Translations under genes and position numbers: made by a program
Shown here: in pieces, positions 9,253-17,497 of the stretch
How the letters are laid out: the number at the start of each line of letters is the position of its first letter
How positions within the stretch are numbered: position 1 is the stretch's first letter
From: Lysobacteraceae bacterium
Lineage (GTDB): Bacteria > Pseudomonadota > Gammaproteobacteria > Xanthomonadales > Xanthomonadaceae
NCBI GenBank assembly: GCA_023954075.1
Contig: JAMLIV010000014.1
Span: 18,613 to 82,612, forward strand
Direction of reading: 5' to 3'
Length of the DNA: 64,000 bases
Notes under the pieces: generated by a model
Databases searched by the model: none
Told to the model about the DNA's origin: nothing
Seen by the model: the letters and a program-made list of their open reading frames with translations, nothing else

Positions 9253-9315
9253 GGTATCCCCCTTTGATGCCTAACACCTGAGTTAAGCCGCGCCGCGAAG
9301 CGGCGTCGGCTTGGA

Positions 9316-10840
9316 TGATCGAATGGACTCCTCCCGCGCCCCACACGGCTTCGATGAGCCAGACTGGGGTTCTCGCCGCCAGACACGGGATCACGAGAGG
9401 AGTCCGCCATGAACGCTACCACCAAATCCACCCGAACCGCAGCTTCCGCCGTCGGCGCTTGCCATTGATCTTGCCAAGGATGTCTACGAACTGGCCTTCG
9501 CCAGTACCGCCGGGCAGATTGTCGAACGCAAGCGGCTCAAGCGCGGGCCGTTGCCAAGTGCCTGGAGAATCGCACGGCGCTGCGCATCGTGATGGAGGCT
9601 TGCGGCTCGGCCCATGCCTGGGCGCGACGTTTTGCCCGGCTTGGGCATGATGTGACGCTGCTGCCTGCCCAGCACGTGCGCCCCTACGTTCGGCGCAACA
9701 AGACCGATCACGCCGGTGATGCTGCCGGCCTGCTGGAGGCGGCACGCTGCGGCGATATTCGCCCGGTGCCGGTGAAAACGCCGGAGCACAACAAGGCACG
9801 CAGGGCCTGCATCGCATCCGCGAACACCACAAGGCACAGCGCACGGCGGCGTCAATACCGTGCGCGGCCTGTTGCGCGAGTTCGGCATCGCCATTCCCGG
9901 CGGGGCCGATGGGTGCGCCCGGCCGCTGGCGGCGCTGGAAGATGGCGACAACGATATCGATGGCGCTGCGCCACGCGCTGGCAGCATGCTGGATCAGATC
10001 ACCGACCAGGCCGAAGCGATGGATGCCATCGAAATACAACTGGCTGATTTTGCTCCAGGCGCGACACCCGCTGCCAGCGCCTGATGGCCGCCAGCGGCGT
10101 GGGCCGCAATCACGGCCACGGCGATGAGTGCGGGCATTGGCGACTTTGCGCTTTCCATCGAGGTCGGCACTTCGCCAGTGCGCTGGGTTTGACCCCGCGT
10201 GAGTATTCCAGCGGCGGCGCGCAAGCTCGGACGCATCACCAAGCAGGGCGATGTGTACCTGCACACGCTGTTGATCCACGGCGCGCGCTCGGCTGGTGGT
10301 GGCCGCTACGGCCAAAGCGCGATCAGCCGCTGGATCGCACCCAGCAATGGGCGCTGGCTCTGGCCGAACGAAAAGGCCACAACAAAGCCGCCGTGGCGTT
10401 GGCCAACAAGGTGGCCAGACGGCTGTGAGCCGCTGAACACCGGCACCAGTTTCGACCCCGAACACGTCAGCCGGCGCGAAAGCCTGCGCGGCCTGATCCC
10501 CTTCCCACTTCAACCGCAGCACCGCGTCACGCAATGCCGCAGCACCGTTCCAGACCTTTTGATGTTGCAAGCCTCAACTCATGCAAGCGTGTCGGTCCCC
10601 GAAGCAGCCAAGCCGATAACTATTCTGGTCCGCGTGGCCGATTGAATGTCTGGCCCTGCTTCGCGGATTCCATGATGGCTCGGGGAATACCCACCGCAAA
10701 GCCGAATACACGAATGCAACCGCTCCCGCCTTGCCGGGGTTGAAGCAGAAGGCATCGGGTGAAAAGCCGAGAATCAAACCGCCGTGAAGCTGCCGCTTCA
10801 CACTGTCCTGCCGTCAGGGGTTGACGGAGGAGTCCATACA
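9316..10840 (+). mobile_element. IS1111-attC-type insertion sequence, copy A (degenerate)
   Basis: A copy of the IS110/IS1111-type element found five times here, inserted inside an attC. The sub-terminal inverted repeats ATGGACTCCTCC (9323-9334) and GGAGGAGTCCAT (10826-10837) are perfect, about seven bases from the left tip and three from the right tip, as usual for this subgroup. Relative to the intact copies it carries many one- to three-base indels. The roughly 340-bp non-coding tail after the transposase is well preserved, including CCAAGCCGA at 10608-10616. Confidence 0.85.
9409..10429 (+). pseudogene. IS110-family transposase, copy A, frameshifted
   Basis: Starts MNATTKSTRTAASAV like the intact copies, then shifts frame within about 15 codons where CATG is replaced by CGGCG. 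Further indels occur across the gene (for example a lost T near 9552 and extra bases near 9715, 9786 and 9911). Conserved blocks such as ACGSAHAWARRFARLGH and GLLREFGIAIPGGAD survive in different frames. It cannot encode a functional DEDD recombinase as written. Confidence 0.85.
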
Positions 10841-10847
10841 CGAATTG

Positions 10848-11171
10848 TTAGGCCTCAAGGCCCAGAACTGAAAGATCCAGCTTGACACCCGCAGCCGTGC
10901 GGCTTGCCGCGTAGTACGCCCGGTGCAAGACCCGCGTTAGCTCCGGGTCCGCGTCCTCAATCTCGCGCGCCGCAAAGTGACCGAAGGTCAGCCCGTGCAA
11001 CTTGCTTCGTTCGGTGGATCGGCCCTCGTAGAACTCGATGAGCCACTCTAGCTGCGCCTGGATTGAGAGCATCATCGGCTTCGGTGCCGGAAGCGCGCCC
11101 GAGCTGAGCCGATCTTTGCAGACCGCCAAAGCCTCGCGAGTGAGCTCAGCTTTTATGTTCTCCTGGCTCAC
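10848..11171 (-). CDS. Cassette 10: Tsi6-like immunity protein
   Basis: A 107-residue soluble protein. The segment LSIQAQLEWLIEFYEGRS, followed by SKLHGLTFGHFAAREIEDAD and a RAYYAASRTAAG region, resembles my recollection of the Tsi6 immunity family, which neutralises the type VI secretion effector Tse6. No cognate effector gene lies beside it, as expected for a stand-alone cassette that could protect against toxins of neighbours. The stop codon lies within the attC core site, a typical cassette economy. The family call is from memory of the motif pattern and needs a profile search. Confidence 0.5.
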   Translation of the reverse strand: MSQENIKAELTREALAVCKDRLSSGALPAPKPMMLSIQAQLEWLIEFYEGRSTERSKLHGLTFGHFAAREIEDADPELTRVLHRAYYAASRTAAGVKLDLSVLGLEA

Positions 11172-11188
11172 GCTGATCTCCCCATGAG

Positions 11189-11258
11189 GCCTAACGCCCG
11201 AAATCAGCGGCGACCGCCCGCGTAGCGGGTGGGCGTCCGCTGGATTGAGTTGTTAGGC
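11189..11258 (-). repeat. attC 9 (intact, 70 bp)
   Basis: Plus-strand core GCCTAAC (11189-11195) and GTTAGGC (11252-11258) flank inverted arms ATCAGCGGCG... and ...CGTCCGCTGGAT around a CCGCCCGCGTAGCGGGTGG hairpin. Read on the minus strand this is a full attC. It is of a different sequence type from the sites attacked by the IS and carries no insertion. Confidence 0.85.
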
Positions 11259-11259
11259 A

Positions 11260-11652
11260 TTACTTCTTTACGATATCCATGTGGCAGATATCACTCCACG
11301 ACCGACCTTGCGAGGTTATGTCCTCGCACAGGTCACCTATGGTGATCGAGATATTTTTCACAACCGTGTCGTTTGGCCAAACCCTTCCGGAACAGACCAT
11401 TCCGCTGCTCTGTGATTCACCGTCCAAATTGATAATCTTGACCTCACTGCAAGCCGTCCCTGGCGTCCACCCTGTATTCGTGTAGCTACATGTGCCCTGT
11501 CCGAGTCCGTTTACTTGACAGCCCGACTGAAACTCCTGCCCCGGCCCAGTCGGCATGACGAACCACACCACAACAAACCCAGTGATGAGCAACAGCCCCA
11601 GTAACAGAATTATTGCTATGACAGCTGCGCCTCTCTGACGCTTCATGTTCAC
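11260..11652 (-). CDS. Cassette 9: membrane-anchored periplasmic protein of unknown function
   Basis: A 130-residue protein with a basic N-terminus (MKRQRG), one transmembrane helix (about residues 9-32) and a periplasmic domain of about 95 residues with six cysteines, probably disulfide-bonded. A GTG at 11652 lies 5 bases after AGGAGG and is taken as start; an ATG two codons later is possible. No family recognised. The TAA stop abuts the attC core. Confidence 0.6.
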   Translation of the reverse strand: MNMKRQRGAAVIAIILLLGLLLITGFVVVWFVMPTGPGQEFQSGCQVNGLGQGTCSYTNTGWTPGTACSEVKIINLDGESQSSGMVCSGRVWPNDTVVKNISITIGDLCEDITSQGRSWSDICHMDIVKK

Positions 11653-11670
11653 AGCGGCCTCCTTTGTAAT

Positions 11671-11760
11671 GCCAAACGCCGTGTTAAGCGGCCTGCGGCC
11701 AACAGTGTTCGGTTAATAGAAAGCTTCTCCCCGCAGGTCCGCTTGAACACATAGTTAGAG
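11671..11760 (-). repeat. attC 8 (intact, 90 bp)
   Basis: Core sites GCCAAAC (11671-11677) and GTTAGAG (11754-11760) enclose long arms GTGTTAAGCGGCCTGCGG and CCGCAGGTCCGCTTGAACAC. The second is the inverted repeat of the first except for two extra bases (T and G), the extrahelical bases that orient attC strand choice. Its left core deviates from RYYYAAC at one position. Confidence 0.8.
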
Positions 11761-11764
11761 CGCA

Positions 11765-12079
11765 TCAGTGCAGCCTTTCTGACGAAACAACAACGCCGGC
11801 ATCATCAACTGAAAGACGGCATAGCCAGCGCGTGACGAACCAGCAATGAGTGTATCCAACGCGAGAGGTGGCGATATTAGTGCGCTCAAATATGACGCCC
11901 GCCGATGCAAATGATGCGCGGAGATCAGTAAGCTTTTCGCCAACAGATGAACAGGCAAGATAGGCTGACGCAATATCTCGTCTGCTACTCGCCTTTACAT
12001 TGACCGCGAAGCAAAAAAGAACGATAGCAACCACCAAAAGACCCGCAACCTCAGTGAACTTGGAGGAAAACTTCAACAT
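11765..12079 (-). CDS. Cassette 8: small membrane-anchored protein of unknown function
   Basis: A 104-residue protein with one hydrophobic segment (about residues 10-30, VAGLLVVAIVLFCFAVNV), then a polar region with four cysteines. The ATG MLKFSSKF was chosen since longer readings run into the IS and attC. No family recognised. The stop lies 4 bases from the attC core. Its upstream attC is occupied by IS copy B, so the IS may separate it from cassettes nearer attI. Confidence 0.5.
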   Translation of the reverse strand: MLKFSSKFTEVAGLLVVAIVLFCFAVNVKASSRRDIASAYLACSSVGEKLTDLRASFASAGVIFERTNIATSRVGYTHCWFVTRWLCRLSVDDAGVVVSSERLH

Positions 12080-12222
12080 GCGCTCTAACACCTGAATTAA
12101 GCCGAGCCGCGAAGCGGCTTCGGCTTGAATGATCGAATGGACTCCTCCCGCGCCCCACACGGCTTCGATGAGCCAGACTGGGGTTCTCGCCGCCAGACAC
12201 GGGATCACGAGAGGAGTCCGCC

Positions 12223-13317
12223 ATGAACGCTACCACCAAATCCACCCGAACCGCAGCTTCCGCCGTCATGCTTGCCATTGATCTTGCCAAGGATGTCTAC
12301 GAACTGGCCTTCGCCGATGCCGCCGGGCAGATTGTCGAACGCAAGCGGCTCAAGCGCGGGCCGTTTGCCAAGTGCCTGGAGAATCGCACGGCGCTGCGCA
12401 TCGTGATGGAGGCTTGCGGCTCGGCCCATGCCTGGGCGCGACGTTTTGCCCGGCTTGGGCATGATGTGACGCTGCTGCCTGCCCAGCACGTGCGCCCCTA
12501 CGTTCGGCGCAACAAGACCGATCGCGCCGATGCTGCCGGCCTGCTGGAGGCGGCACGCTGCGGCGATATTCGCCCGGTGCCGGTGAAAACGCCGGAGCAA
12601 CAAGGCACGCAGGGCCTGCATCGCATCCGCGAACACCACAAGGCGCAGCGCACGGCGGCGATCAATACCGTGCGCGGCCTGTTGCGCGAGTTCGGCATCG
12701 CCATTCCCGGCGGGGCCGATAAGGTGCGCCCGGCCACGCTGGCGGCGCTGGAAGATGGCGACAACGATATCCCGATGGCGCTGCGCCACGCGCTGGCGGC
12801 ATTGCTGGATCAGATCACCGACCAGGCCGAAGCGATGGATGCCATCGAAATACAACTGGCTGATTTTGCCAGGCGCGACACCCGCTGCCAGCGCCTGATG
12901 GCCGCCAGCGGCGTGGGCCTGATCACGGCCACGGCGATGAGTGCGGGCATTGGCGACTTTGCACGCTTTCCATCGGGTCGGCACTTCGCCAGTGCGCTGG
13001 GTTTGACCCCGCGTGAGTATTCCAGCGGCGGCACGCGCAAGCTCGGACGCATCACCAAGCAGGGCGATGTGTACCTGCGCACGCTGTTGATCCACGGCGC
13101 GCGCTCGGCGCTGGTGGTGGCCGCTACGGCCAAAAAGCGCGATCAGCCGCTGGATCGCACCCAGCAATGGGCGCTGGCTCTGGCCGAACGAAAAGGCCAC
13201 AACAAAGCCGCCGTGGCGTTGGCCAACAAGGTGGCCAGACGGCTGTGGGCCGCTGAACACCACGGCACCAGTTTCGACCCCGAACACGTCAGCCGGCGCG
13301 AAGCCTGCGCGGCCTGA
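12223..13317 (+). CDS. IS110-family (IS1111 group) transposase, copy B
   Basis: A 364-residue DEDD recombinase that moves the element through RNA-guided target choice in this family. The N-terminal RuvC-like domain shows D20 (LAIDLAK), E63 (VMEACGSAHAW), D100 and D103 (NKTDRADA). The C-terminal Tnp20 domain has ASGVGLITA, the PREYSSGGTRKLGRITKQGD block with candidate nucleophile Ser267/268, and LLIHGARSAL. Length and motifs are complete. An AGGAG ribosome site precedes the ATG. Confidence 0.93.
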   Translation: MNATTKSTRTAASAVMLAIDLAKDVYELAFADAAGQIVERKRLKRGPFAKCLENRTALRIVMEACGSAHAWARRFARLGHDVTLLPAQHVRPYVRRNKTDRADAAGLLEAARCGDIRPVPVKTPEQQGTQGLHRIREHHKAQRTAAINTVRGLLREFGIAIPGGADKVRPATLAALEDGDNDIPMALRHALAALLDQITDQAEAMDAIEIQLADFARRDTRCQRLMAASGVGLITATAMSAGIGDFARFPSGRHFASALGLTPREYSSGGTRKLGRITKQGDVYLRTLLIHGARSALVVAATAKKRDQPLDRTQQWALALAERKGHNKAAVALANKVARRLWAAEHHGTSFDPEHVSRREACAA

Positions 13318-13647
13318 TCCCCTTCCACTTCAACCGCAGCACCGCGTCACGCAGTACCGCAGCACCGTTCCAGACCTTTTGATGTTGCAAGCCTCAACTC
13401 ATGCAAGCGTGTCGGTCCCCGAAGCAGCCAAGCCGATAACTATTCTGGTCCGCGTGGCCGATTGAATGTCTGGCCCTGCTTCGCGGATTCCATGATGGCT
13501 CGGGGAATACCCACCGCAAAGCCGAATACACGAATGCAACCGCTCCCGCCTTGCCGGGGTTGAAGCAGAGGCATCAGCAGGTGAAAAGCCGAGAATCAAA
13601 CCGCCGTGAAGCTGCCGCTTCACACTGTCCTGCCGTCAGGGGTTGAC
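13318..13647 (+). ncRNA. Candidate seekRNA/bridge RNA region of IS copy B
   Basis: The 330-bp transposase-distal region has no ORF of its own yet is strongly conserved in all five IS copies. IS1111-group elements are known to encode their guide RNA downstream of the transposase gene. Here 13428-13436 reads CCAAGCCGA, identical to nine bases of the minus strand of intact attC sites immediately beside the insertion point. A second stretch, CAACTCATG near 13395-13403, differs at one base from the inverse of the right junction. RNA ends are not known. Confidence 0.55.
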
Positions 13648-14028
13648 GGAGGAGTCCATACATGAATTGTTAGACCTCCGCCAGTTGGCTACGAGTGAGG
13701 CAAACAATGCTCCAAGTACCCACGAGGCCATGGCATTGCCGCCAGTTGATAGCAAGCCGCTGATACCCAATGCCACAATCACGGTGACGAGGAAGGCTGC
13801 AAATGATGGAAAGCTCTGGGCACGAAAGATGCGAAGTGCAGCGCATTGGATGGCGAAAGCAATTAACAAAGCACCAAGCCCAAATACAACGATAGAGTCC
13901 CACAGCGCCAGCGAGAAGCCCTTGGGCATAGTGAGTGCGCTGGTGTACCCAAGTGTGTAGATGGAGACGAAGTAAGTTGCAATGCCCGAGATGGCGCCAA
14001 CAATGACGCTCTTGAACGAAAGCTGCAT
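13636..14028 (-). CDS. Cassette 7: small integral membrane protein, C-terminus altered by IS
   Basis: A 130-residue protein with about four transmembrane helices (near residues 7-27, 37-58, 70-90 and 95-115), preceded by an AGGAGG site. The reading frame runs through the attC core into the right end of IS copy B and stops at 13636-13638, so the last ten or so residues (including CMDSSVNP) come from the IS. In an uninterrupted attC the frame would have ended in the stem. No family recognised. Confidence 0.6.
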   Translation of the reverse strand: MQLSFKSVIVGAISGIATYFVSIYTLGYTSALTMPKGFSLALWDSIVVFGLGALLIAFAIQCAALRIFRAQSFPSFAAFLVTVIVALGISGLLSTGGNAMASWVLGALFASLVANWRRSNNSCMDSSVNP

Positions 14029-14043
14029 GTTGCTCCTCCTGAG

Positions 14044-14103
14044 GTCTAACACCTGAGTTAAGCCGCGCCGCGAAGCGGCGTCGGCTTGGACGAATTGTTA
14101 GCC
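14044..14103 (-). repeat. attC 6 (intact, 60 bp)
   Basis: Cores GTCTAAC (14044-14050) and GTTAGCC (14097-14103) enclose AAGCCGCGCCGC, loop GAAG, and CGGCGTCGGCTTG: a nearly perfect hairpin with an extrahelical base. It has the sequence type hit by the IS elsewhere but carries no insertion, so it shows the unoccupied target. Confidence 0.88.
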
Positions 14104-14904
14104 ATTGCCCCGTTTCCTCCAAGACTCGAGCACGAAGAGCGCCAGAGTGTGAGCCGCGTGAATAGCCAACCGGGCGTGACGCGGCTCCAAGCGGTACGGT
14201 GCCTTGCCCGCTCCGTGTGCCGAACTCGCATGCGTACGCAGCGATCCGATGCCATGTACGACGGAAATGAGCCCAGTAAGAATCTGCTGAAGATCCTGAT
14301 CTTCGATCTTGCTCGGATCAATCCCAAGGTGCTTGCGCACAACACTCCACACTGACTGTAGGTCCTGCTTGGAGGGCATGGGCAAACCCTCATCCGAGAT
14401 CACGATCTTGCACACGGATTCAAGAATGTTGCTTGCAGCAGACACGGCCTCCCGGGGGGAGGTCGCGACGTTTTGGACCGCGCGCTGAAACTCTTGATCT
14501 ATCGAATCTAGGTCACCCTCGCGAATGAACTCCGACAAGGTCCTGGTCGGTGTGCCCATGGCCCCGACGACTCGGCCACCTTTGACATATTGAAGATTGG
14601 CGTCTGCCAGTGCGCGGACCAACTTGTCACGTTGGGCAATCTTCTCCTTGTCCCAGCGGTCGTTCGCGTCTAGTACCTGCTCCATGTAGCCTTCGAGGAT
14701 GCGACCTAGCACCTGCAGCGGGTTGGGAGACTCGCTATTGGCACGGCGAAGCCAAGCCAGAGCTTTAGCGTGCTTGCTTCCCTCTGGCGGATCGCCAGGC
14801 GCGCCGGCATACGTAAAGAGGCTGTCTAAGGTGGCGTGTGTCTCGCGCTCGGAGCTGAGCTCAGCGGTAAGTGCGAGGACTGCTGCGGGAATCAACTGAT
14901 GCAT
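14098..14904 (-). CDS. Cassette 6: abortive-infection (Abi_C-domain) protein
   Basis: A 268-residue soluble protein. Residues about 140-265 match the Abi_C pattern: ASNILESVCKIVISDEGL, a DLQSVWSVVRKHLGIDPSK helix, LTGLISVVHGIGSLRTHAS, a SAHGAGK turn, and EPRHARLAIHAAHTLALFVL. The N-terminal half is a helical region of unknown role. Members of this family occur in phage-defence loci, so this cassette is a likely defence gene. The start MHQLIP was chosen just inside the cassette boundary; longer readings enter the IS. The TAA stop lies in the attC core. Confidence 0.72.
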   Translation of the reverse strand: MHQLIPAAVLALTAELSSERETHATLDSLFTYAGAPGDPPEGSKHAKALAWLRRANSESPNPLQVLGRILEGYMEQVLDANDRWDKEKIAQRDKLVRALADANLQYVKGGRVVGAMGTPTRTLSEFIREGDLDSIDQEFQRAVQNVATSPREAVSAASNILESVCKIVISDEGLPMPSKQDLQSVWSVVRKHLGIDPSKIEDQDLQQILTGLISVVHGIGSLRTHASSAHGAGKAPYRLEPRHARLAIHAAHTLALFVLESWRKRGNG

Positions 14905-15052
14905 AGTGCGATGGCTAACGCCTGAATTAAGCCGAGCCGCGAAGCGGCTTCGGCTTGAATGATCGAATGGACTCCTCCCGCGCCCCACACGGCTTCGATG
15001 AGCCAGACTGGGGTTCTCGCCGCCAGACACGGGATCACGAGAGGAGTCCGCC

Positions 15053-16147
15053 ATGAACGCTACCACCAAATCCACCCGAACCGCAGCTTCCGCCGTCATG
15101 CTTGCCATTGATCTTGCCAAGGATGTCTACGAACTGGCCTTCGCCGATGCCGCCGGGCAGATTGTCGAACGCAAGCGGCTCAAGCGCGGGCCGTTTGCCA
15201 AGTGCCTGGAGAATCGCACGGCGCTGCGCATCGTGATGGAGGCTTGCGGCTCGGCCCATGCCTGGGCGCGACGTTTTGCCCGGCTTGGGCATGATGTGAC
15301 GCTGCTGCCTGCCCAGCACGTGCGCCCCTACGTTCGGCGCAACAAGACCGATCGCGCCGATGCTGCCGGCCTGCTGGAGGCGGCACGCTGCGGCGATATT
15401 CGCCCGGTGCCGGTGAAAACGCCGGAGCAACAAGGCACGCAGGGCCTGCATCGCATCCGCGAACACCACAAGGCGCAGCGCACGGCGGCGATCAATACCG
15501 TGCGCGGCCTGTTGCGCGAGTTCGGCATCGCCATTCCCGGCGGGGCCGATAAGGTGCGCCCGGCCACGCTGGCGGCGCTGGAAGATGGCGACAACGATAT
15601 CCCGATGGCGCTGCGCCACGCGCTGGCGGCATTGCTGGATCAGATCACCGACCAGGCCGAAGCGATGGATGCCATCGAAATACAACTGGCTGATTTTGCC
15701 AGGCGCGACACCCGCTGCCAGCGCCTGATGGCCGCCAGCGGCGTGGGCCTGATCACGGCCACGGCGATGAGTGCGGGCATTGGCGACTTTGCACGCTTTC
15801 CATCGGGTCGGCACTTCGCCAGTGCGCTGGGTTTGACCCCGCGTGAGTATTCCAGCGGCGGCACGCGCAAGCTCGGACGCATCACCAAGCAGGGCGATGT
15901 GTACCTGCGCACGCTGTTGATCCACGGCGCGCGCTCGGCGCTGGTGGTGGCCGCTACGGCCAAAAAGCGCGATCAGCCGCTGGATCGCACCCAGCAATGG
16001 GCGCTGGCTCTGGCCGAACGAAAAGGCCACAACAAAGCCGCCGTGGCGTTGGCCAACAAGGTGGCCAGACGGCTGTGGGCCGCTGAACACCACGGCACCA
16101 GTTTCGACCCCGAACACGTCAGCCGGCGCGAAGCCTGCGCGGCCTGA
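15053..16147 (+). CDS. IS110-family (IS1111 group) transposase, copy C
   Basis: A 364-residue transposase identical in sequence to copy B, with the full DEDD set (D20, E63, D100, D103) and the Tnp20 serine block. With copy B it is one of two apparently functional sources of transposase in the window, which could also act on the three degenerate copies in trans. Confidence 0.93.
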   Translation: MNATTKSTRTAASAVMLAIDLAKDVYELAFADAAGQIVERKRLKRGPFAKCLENRTALRIVMEACGSAHAWARRFARLGHDVTLLPAQHVRPYVRRNKTDRADAAGLLEAARCGDIRPVPVKTPEQQGTQGLHRIREHHKAQRTAAINTVRGLLREFGIAIPGGADKVRPATLAALEDGDNDIPMALRHALAALLDQITDQAEAMDAIEIQLADFARRDTRCQRLMAASGVGLITATAMSAGIGDFARFPSGRHFASALGLTPREYSSGGTRKLGRITKQGDVYLRTLLIHGARSALVVAATAKKRDQPLDRTQQWALALAERKGHNKAAVALANKVARRLWAAEHHGTSFDPEHVSRREACAA

Positions 16148-16477
16148 TCCCCTTCCACTTCAACCGCAGCACCGCGTCACGCAGTACCGCAGCACCGTTC
16201 CAGACCTTTTGATGTTGCAAGCCTCAACTCATGCAAGCGTGTCGGTCCCCGAAGCAGCCAAGCCGATAACTATTCTGGTCCGCGTGGCCGATTGAATGTC
16301 TGGCCCTGCTTCGCGGATTCCATGATGGCTCGGGGAATACCCACCGCAAAGCCGAATACACGAATGCAACCGCTCCCGCCTTGCCGGGGTTGAAGCAGAG
16401 GCATCAGCAGGTGAAAAGCCGAGAATCAAACCGCCGTGAAGCTGCCGCTTCACACTGTCCTGCCGTCAGGGGTTGAC
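16148..16477 (+). ncRNA. Candidate seekRNA/bridge RNA region of IS copy C
   Basis: Same as in copy B: a conserved non-coding tail with CCAAGCCGA at 16258-16266 matching the attC flank. The equivalent nonamers in the broken copies lie at 10608-10616, 19545-19553 and 21687-21695. Confidence 0.5.
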
Positions 16478-16506
16478 GGAGGAGTCCATACATGAATTGT
16501 TAGCCA

Positions 16507-17388
16507 TCAGGCCCAGAAACGCCACCAAGAGCGCTTTTTAGACTGAGGTTGAGGGCGTGCGACAGCTAACAACGCGGTGGAGTTGGCTGCTGAAACAATT
16601 GAGTCATTAAGGAGCTTGTAGAGGGCCTCAGAGAGATCCTCGTATGTCCTTTGGTCGTCACCGTCAAACCCGAGGTCGTTCCAGGAACCCATGCCGCCAA
16701 ATACCCATGATGATTGGGCTGCCGAGAGCAATTGAGCGGCGGTAAGAGGCATGTCGGCTGTCAGTAAGTCATTGTGATAGAGGCCGGTGCCTGGCGATGA
16801 AGACGCAAGATTGGATAGGCCGGACTCAAAAGCTTTTGCAAAGCCCTCAAGTTTTTGATGGTGGGCGAAGGCGGATATCTCAGTTAGATTCCTGGTTAGA
16901 CGCTGCCGCAAGCTCTGCAGGTCGCTCGATGCGGGAGGCGATGGAGGTTGATTGGCGGCGATGCGGCCATATGTGACCCGCCAAATTTTCCTATCAGCGC
17001 GACCTTGGTCGCCTACCTCCCAGCGGCCTTCCCAGTAGTCAGAGCCATTGGAGCCTGTTGTCTCCAACAGCCAGCGTCCGCCACCGCCAACAAACCCAAC
17101 GAGCATTCGATCTGTTGCTCCATCCAAGTTCTGCCCGCTAGGCATGTGAATCATCCGAATTGCATGGACCTCGCTCCTGCGAAGTTCTTCTAGCCATGAC
17201 ACAGGATCTTGAGCAAAAGGCGTCTCGTTCCAACTCTCACCGGAGCGAGTGAGCCCAACGAATTTGACGAGCTCGCAAAACGTGAGCGTACTGTGGTCGC
17301 TGGGGAATGCGACTGCCTGCTCTTCGCTGCGAAGATAGGCGTTTCCGTGAACGACAAGCGCCACGATCTGCGCAATGGTGCCTTGCAT
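16507..17388 (-). CDS. Cassette 5: soluble protein of unknown function
   Basis: A 293-residue protein with no signal peptide or membrane segment. The N-terminal half (about 1-150) holds a beta-rich region with GRWLLETTGSNGSDYWEGRW, followed by a Pro/Ser linker and a helical C-terminal half (about 165-270), ending in a basic Trp-rich tail (KKRSWWRFWA). No family recognised. The start MQGTIAQIV follows AAGGGG; longer readings cross the neighbouring attC. The TGA stop lies next to the split attC core. Confidence 0.6.
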   Translation of the reverse strand: MQGTIAQIVALVVHGNAYLRSEEQAVAFPSDHSTLTFCELVKFVGLTRSGESWNETPFAQDPVSWLEELRRSEVHAIRMIHMPSGQNLDGATDRMLVGFVGGGGRWLLETTGSNGSDYWEGRWEVGDQGRADRKIWRVTYGRIAANQPPSPPASSDLQSLRQRLTRNLTEISAFAHHQKLEGFAKAFESGLSNLASSSPGTGLYHNDLLTADMPLTAAQLLSAAQSSWVFGGMGSWNDLGFDGDDQRTYEDLSEALYKLLNDSIVSAANSTALLAVARPQPQSKKRSWWRFWA

Positions 17389-17402
17389 ACTTTCCCCTTG
17401 AT

Positions 17403-17462
17403 GGCTAACACCTGAGTTAAGCCGCGCCGCGAAGCGGCGTCGGCTTGGACGAATTGTTAGGC
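17403..17462 (-). repeat. attC 4 (intact, 60 bp)
   Basis: Cores GGCTAAC (17403-17409) and GTTAGGC (17456-17462) around the same hairpin as attC 6 (AAGCCGCGCCGC/GCGGCGTCGGCTT with loop GAA). Unoccupied by IS. Confidence 0.88.
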
Positions 17463-17497
17463 GCCAGCGCGATGAGCCACAGGCGCCGGGCCTGATG

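Larger units (their letters stand above)
9269..10853 (-). repeat. attC 10, split by IS copy A
   Basis: The attC of the Tsi6-like cassette is cut in two. The left part 9269-9315 begins with core GCCTAAC and holds the GCCGCGCC/GGCGTCGGC stem arms; the right part 10841-10853 (CGAATTGTTAGGC) carries the other core GTTAGGC. Joined, they give a 60-bp site like the intact attC at 14044-14103. Confidence 0.8.
12130..13662 (+). mobile_element. IS1111-attC-type insertion sequence, copy B (intact)
   Basis: A 1,533-bp element with perfect 12-bp sub-terminal inverted repeats (12137-12148 ATGGACTCCTCC; 13648-13659 GGAGGAGTCCAT), an intact transposase gene and a long non-coding tail. No target duplication is visible, as is usual for IS110-family elements. 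Its transposase gene and tail read the same as copy C. Its transposase runs opposite to the cassette genes. Confidence 0.92.
12083..13675 (-). repeat. attC 7, split by IS copy B
   Basis: The left half 12083-12129 starts with core CTCTAAC and has the GCCGAGCCGCGAAGCGG stem; the right half 13663-13675 ends with GTTAGAC. The split point is the same as in the other four interrupted sites. Confidence 0.8.
14960..16492 (+). mobile_element. IS1111-attC-type insertion sequence, copy C (intact)
   Basis: A 1,533-bp element of the same length as copy B, with the same tips and perfect sub-terminal repeats (14967-14978; 16478-16489); no difference from copy B was noticed. It is inserted at the same attC position and in the same orientation. 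Identity with copy B means recent transposition, gene conversion or recombination between copies. Confidence 0.92.
14913..16505 (-). repeat. attC 5, split by IS copy C
   Basis: The left half 14913-14959 (core GGCTAAC, stem GCCGAGCCGC/GCGGCTTCGGC) and right half 16493-16505 (core GTTAGCC) reconstruct one attC of the same type as 14044-14103. Confidence 0.8.
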
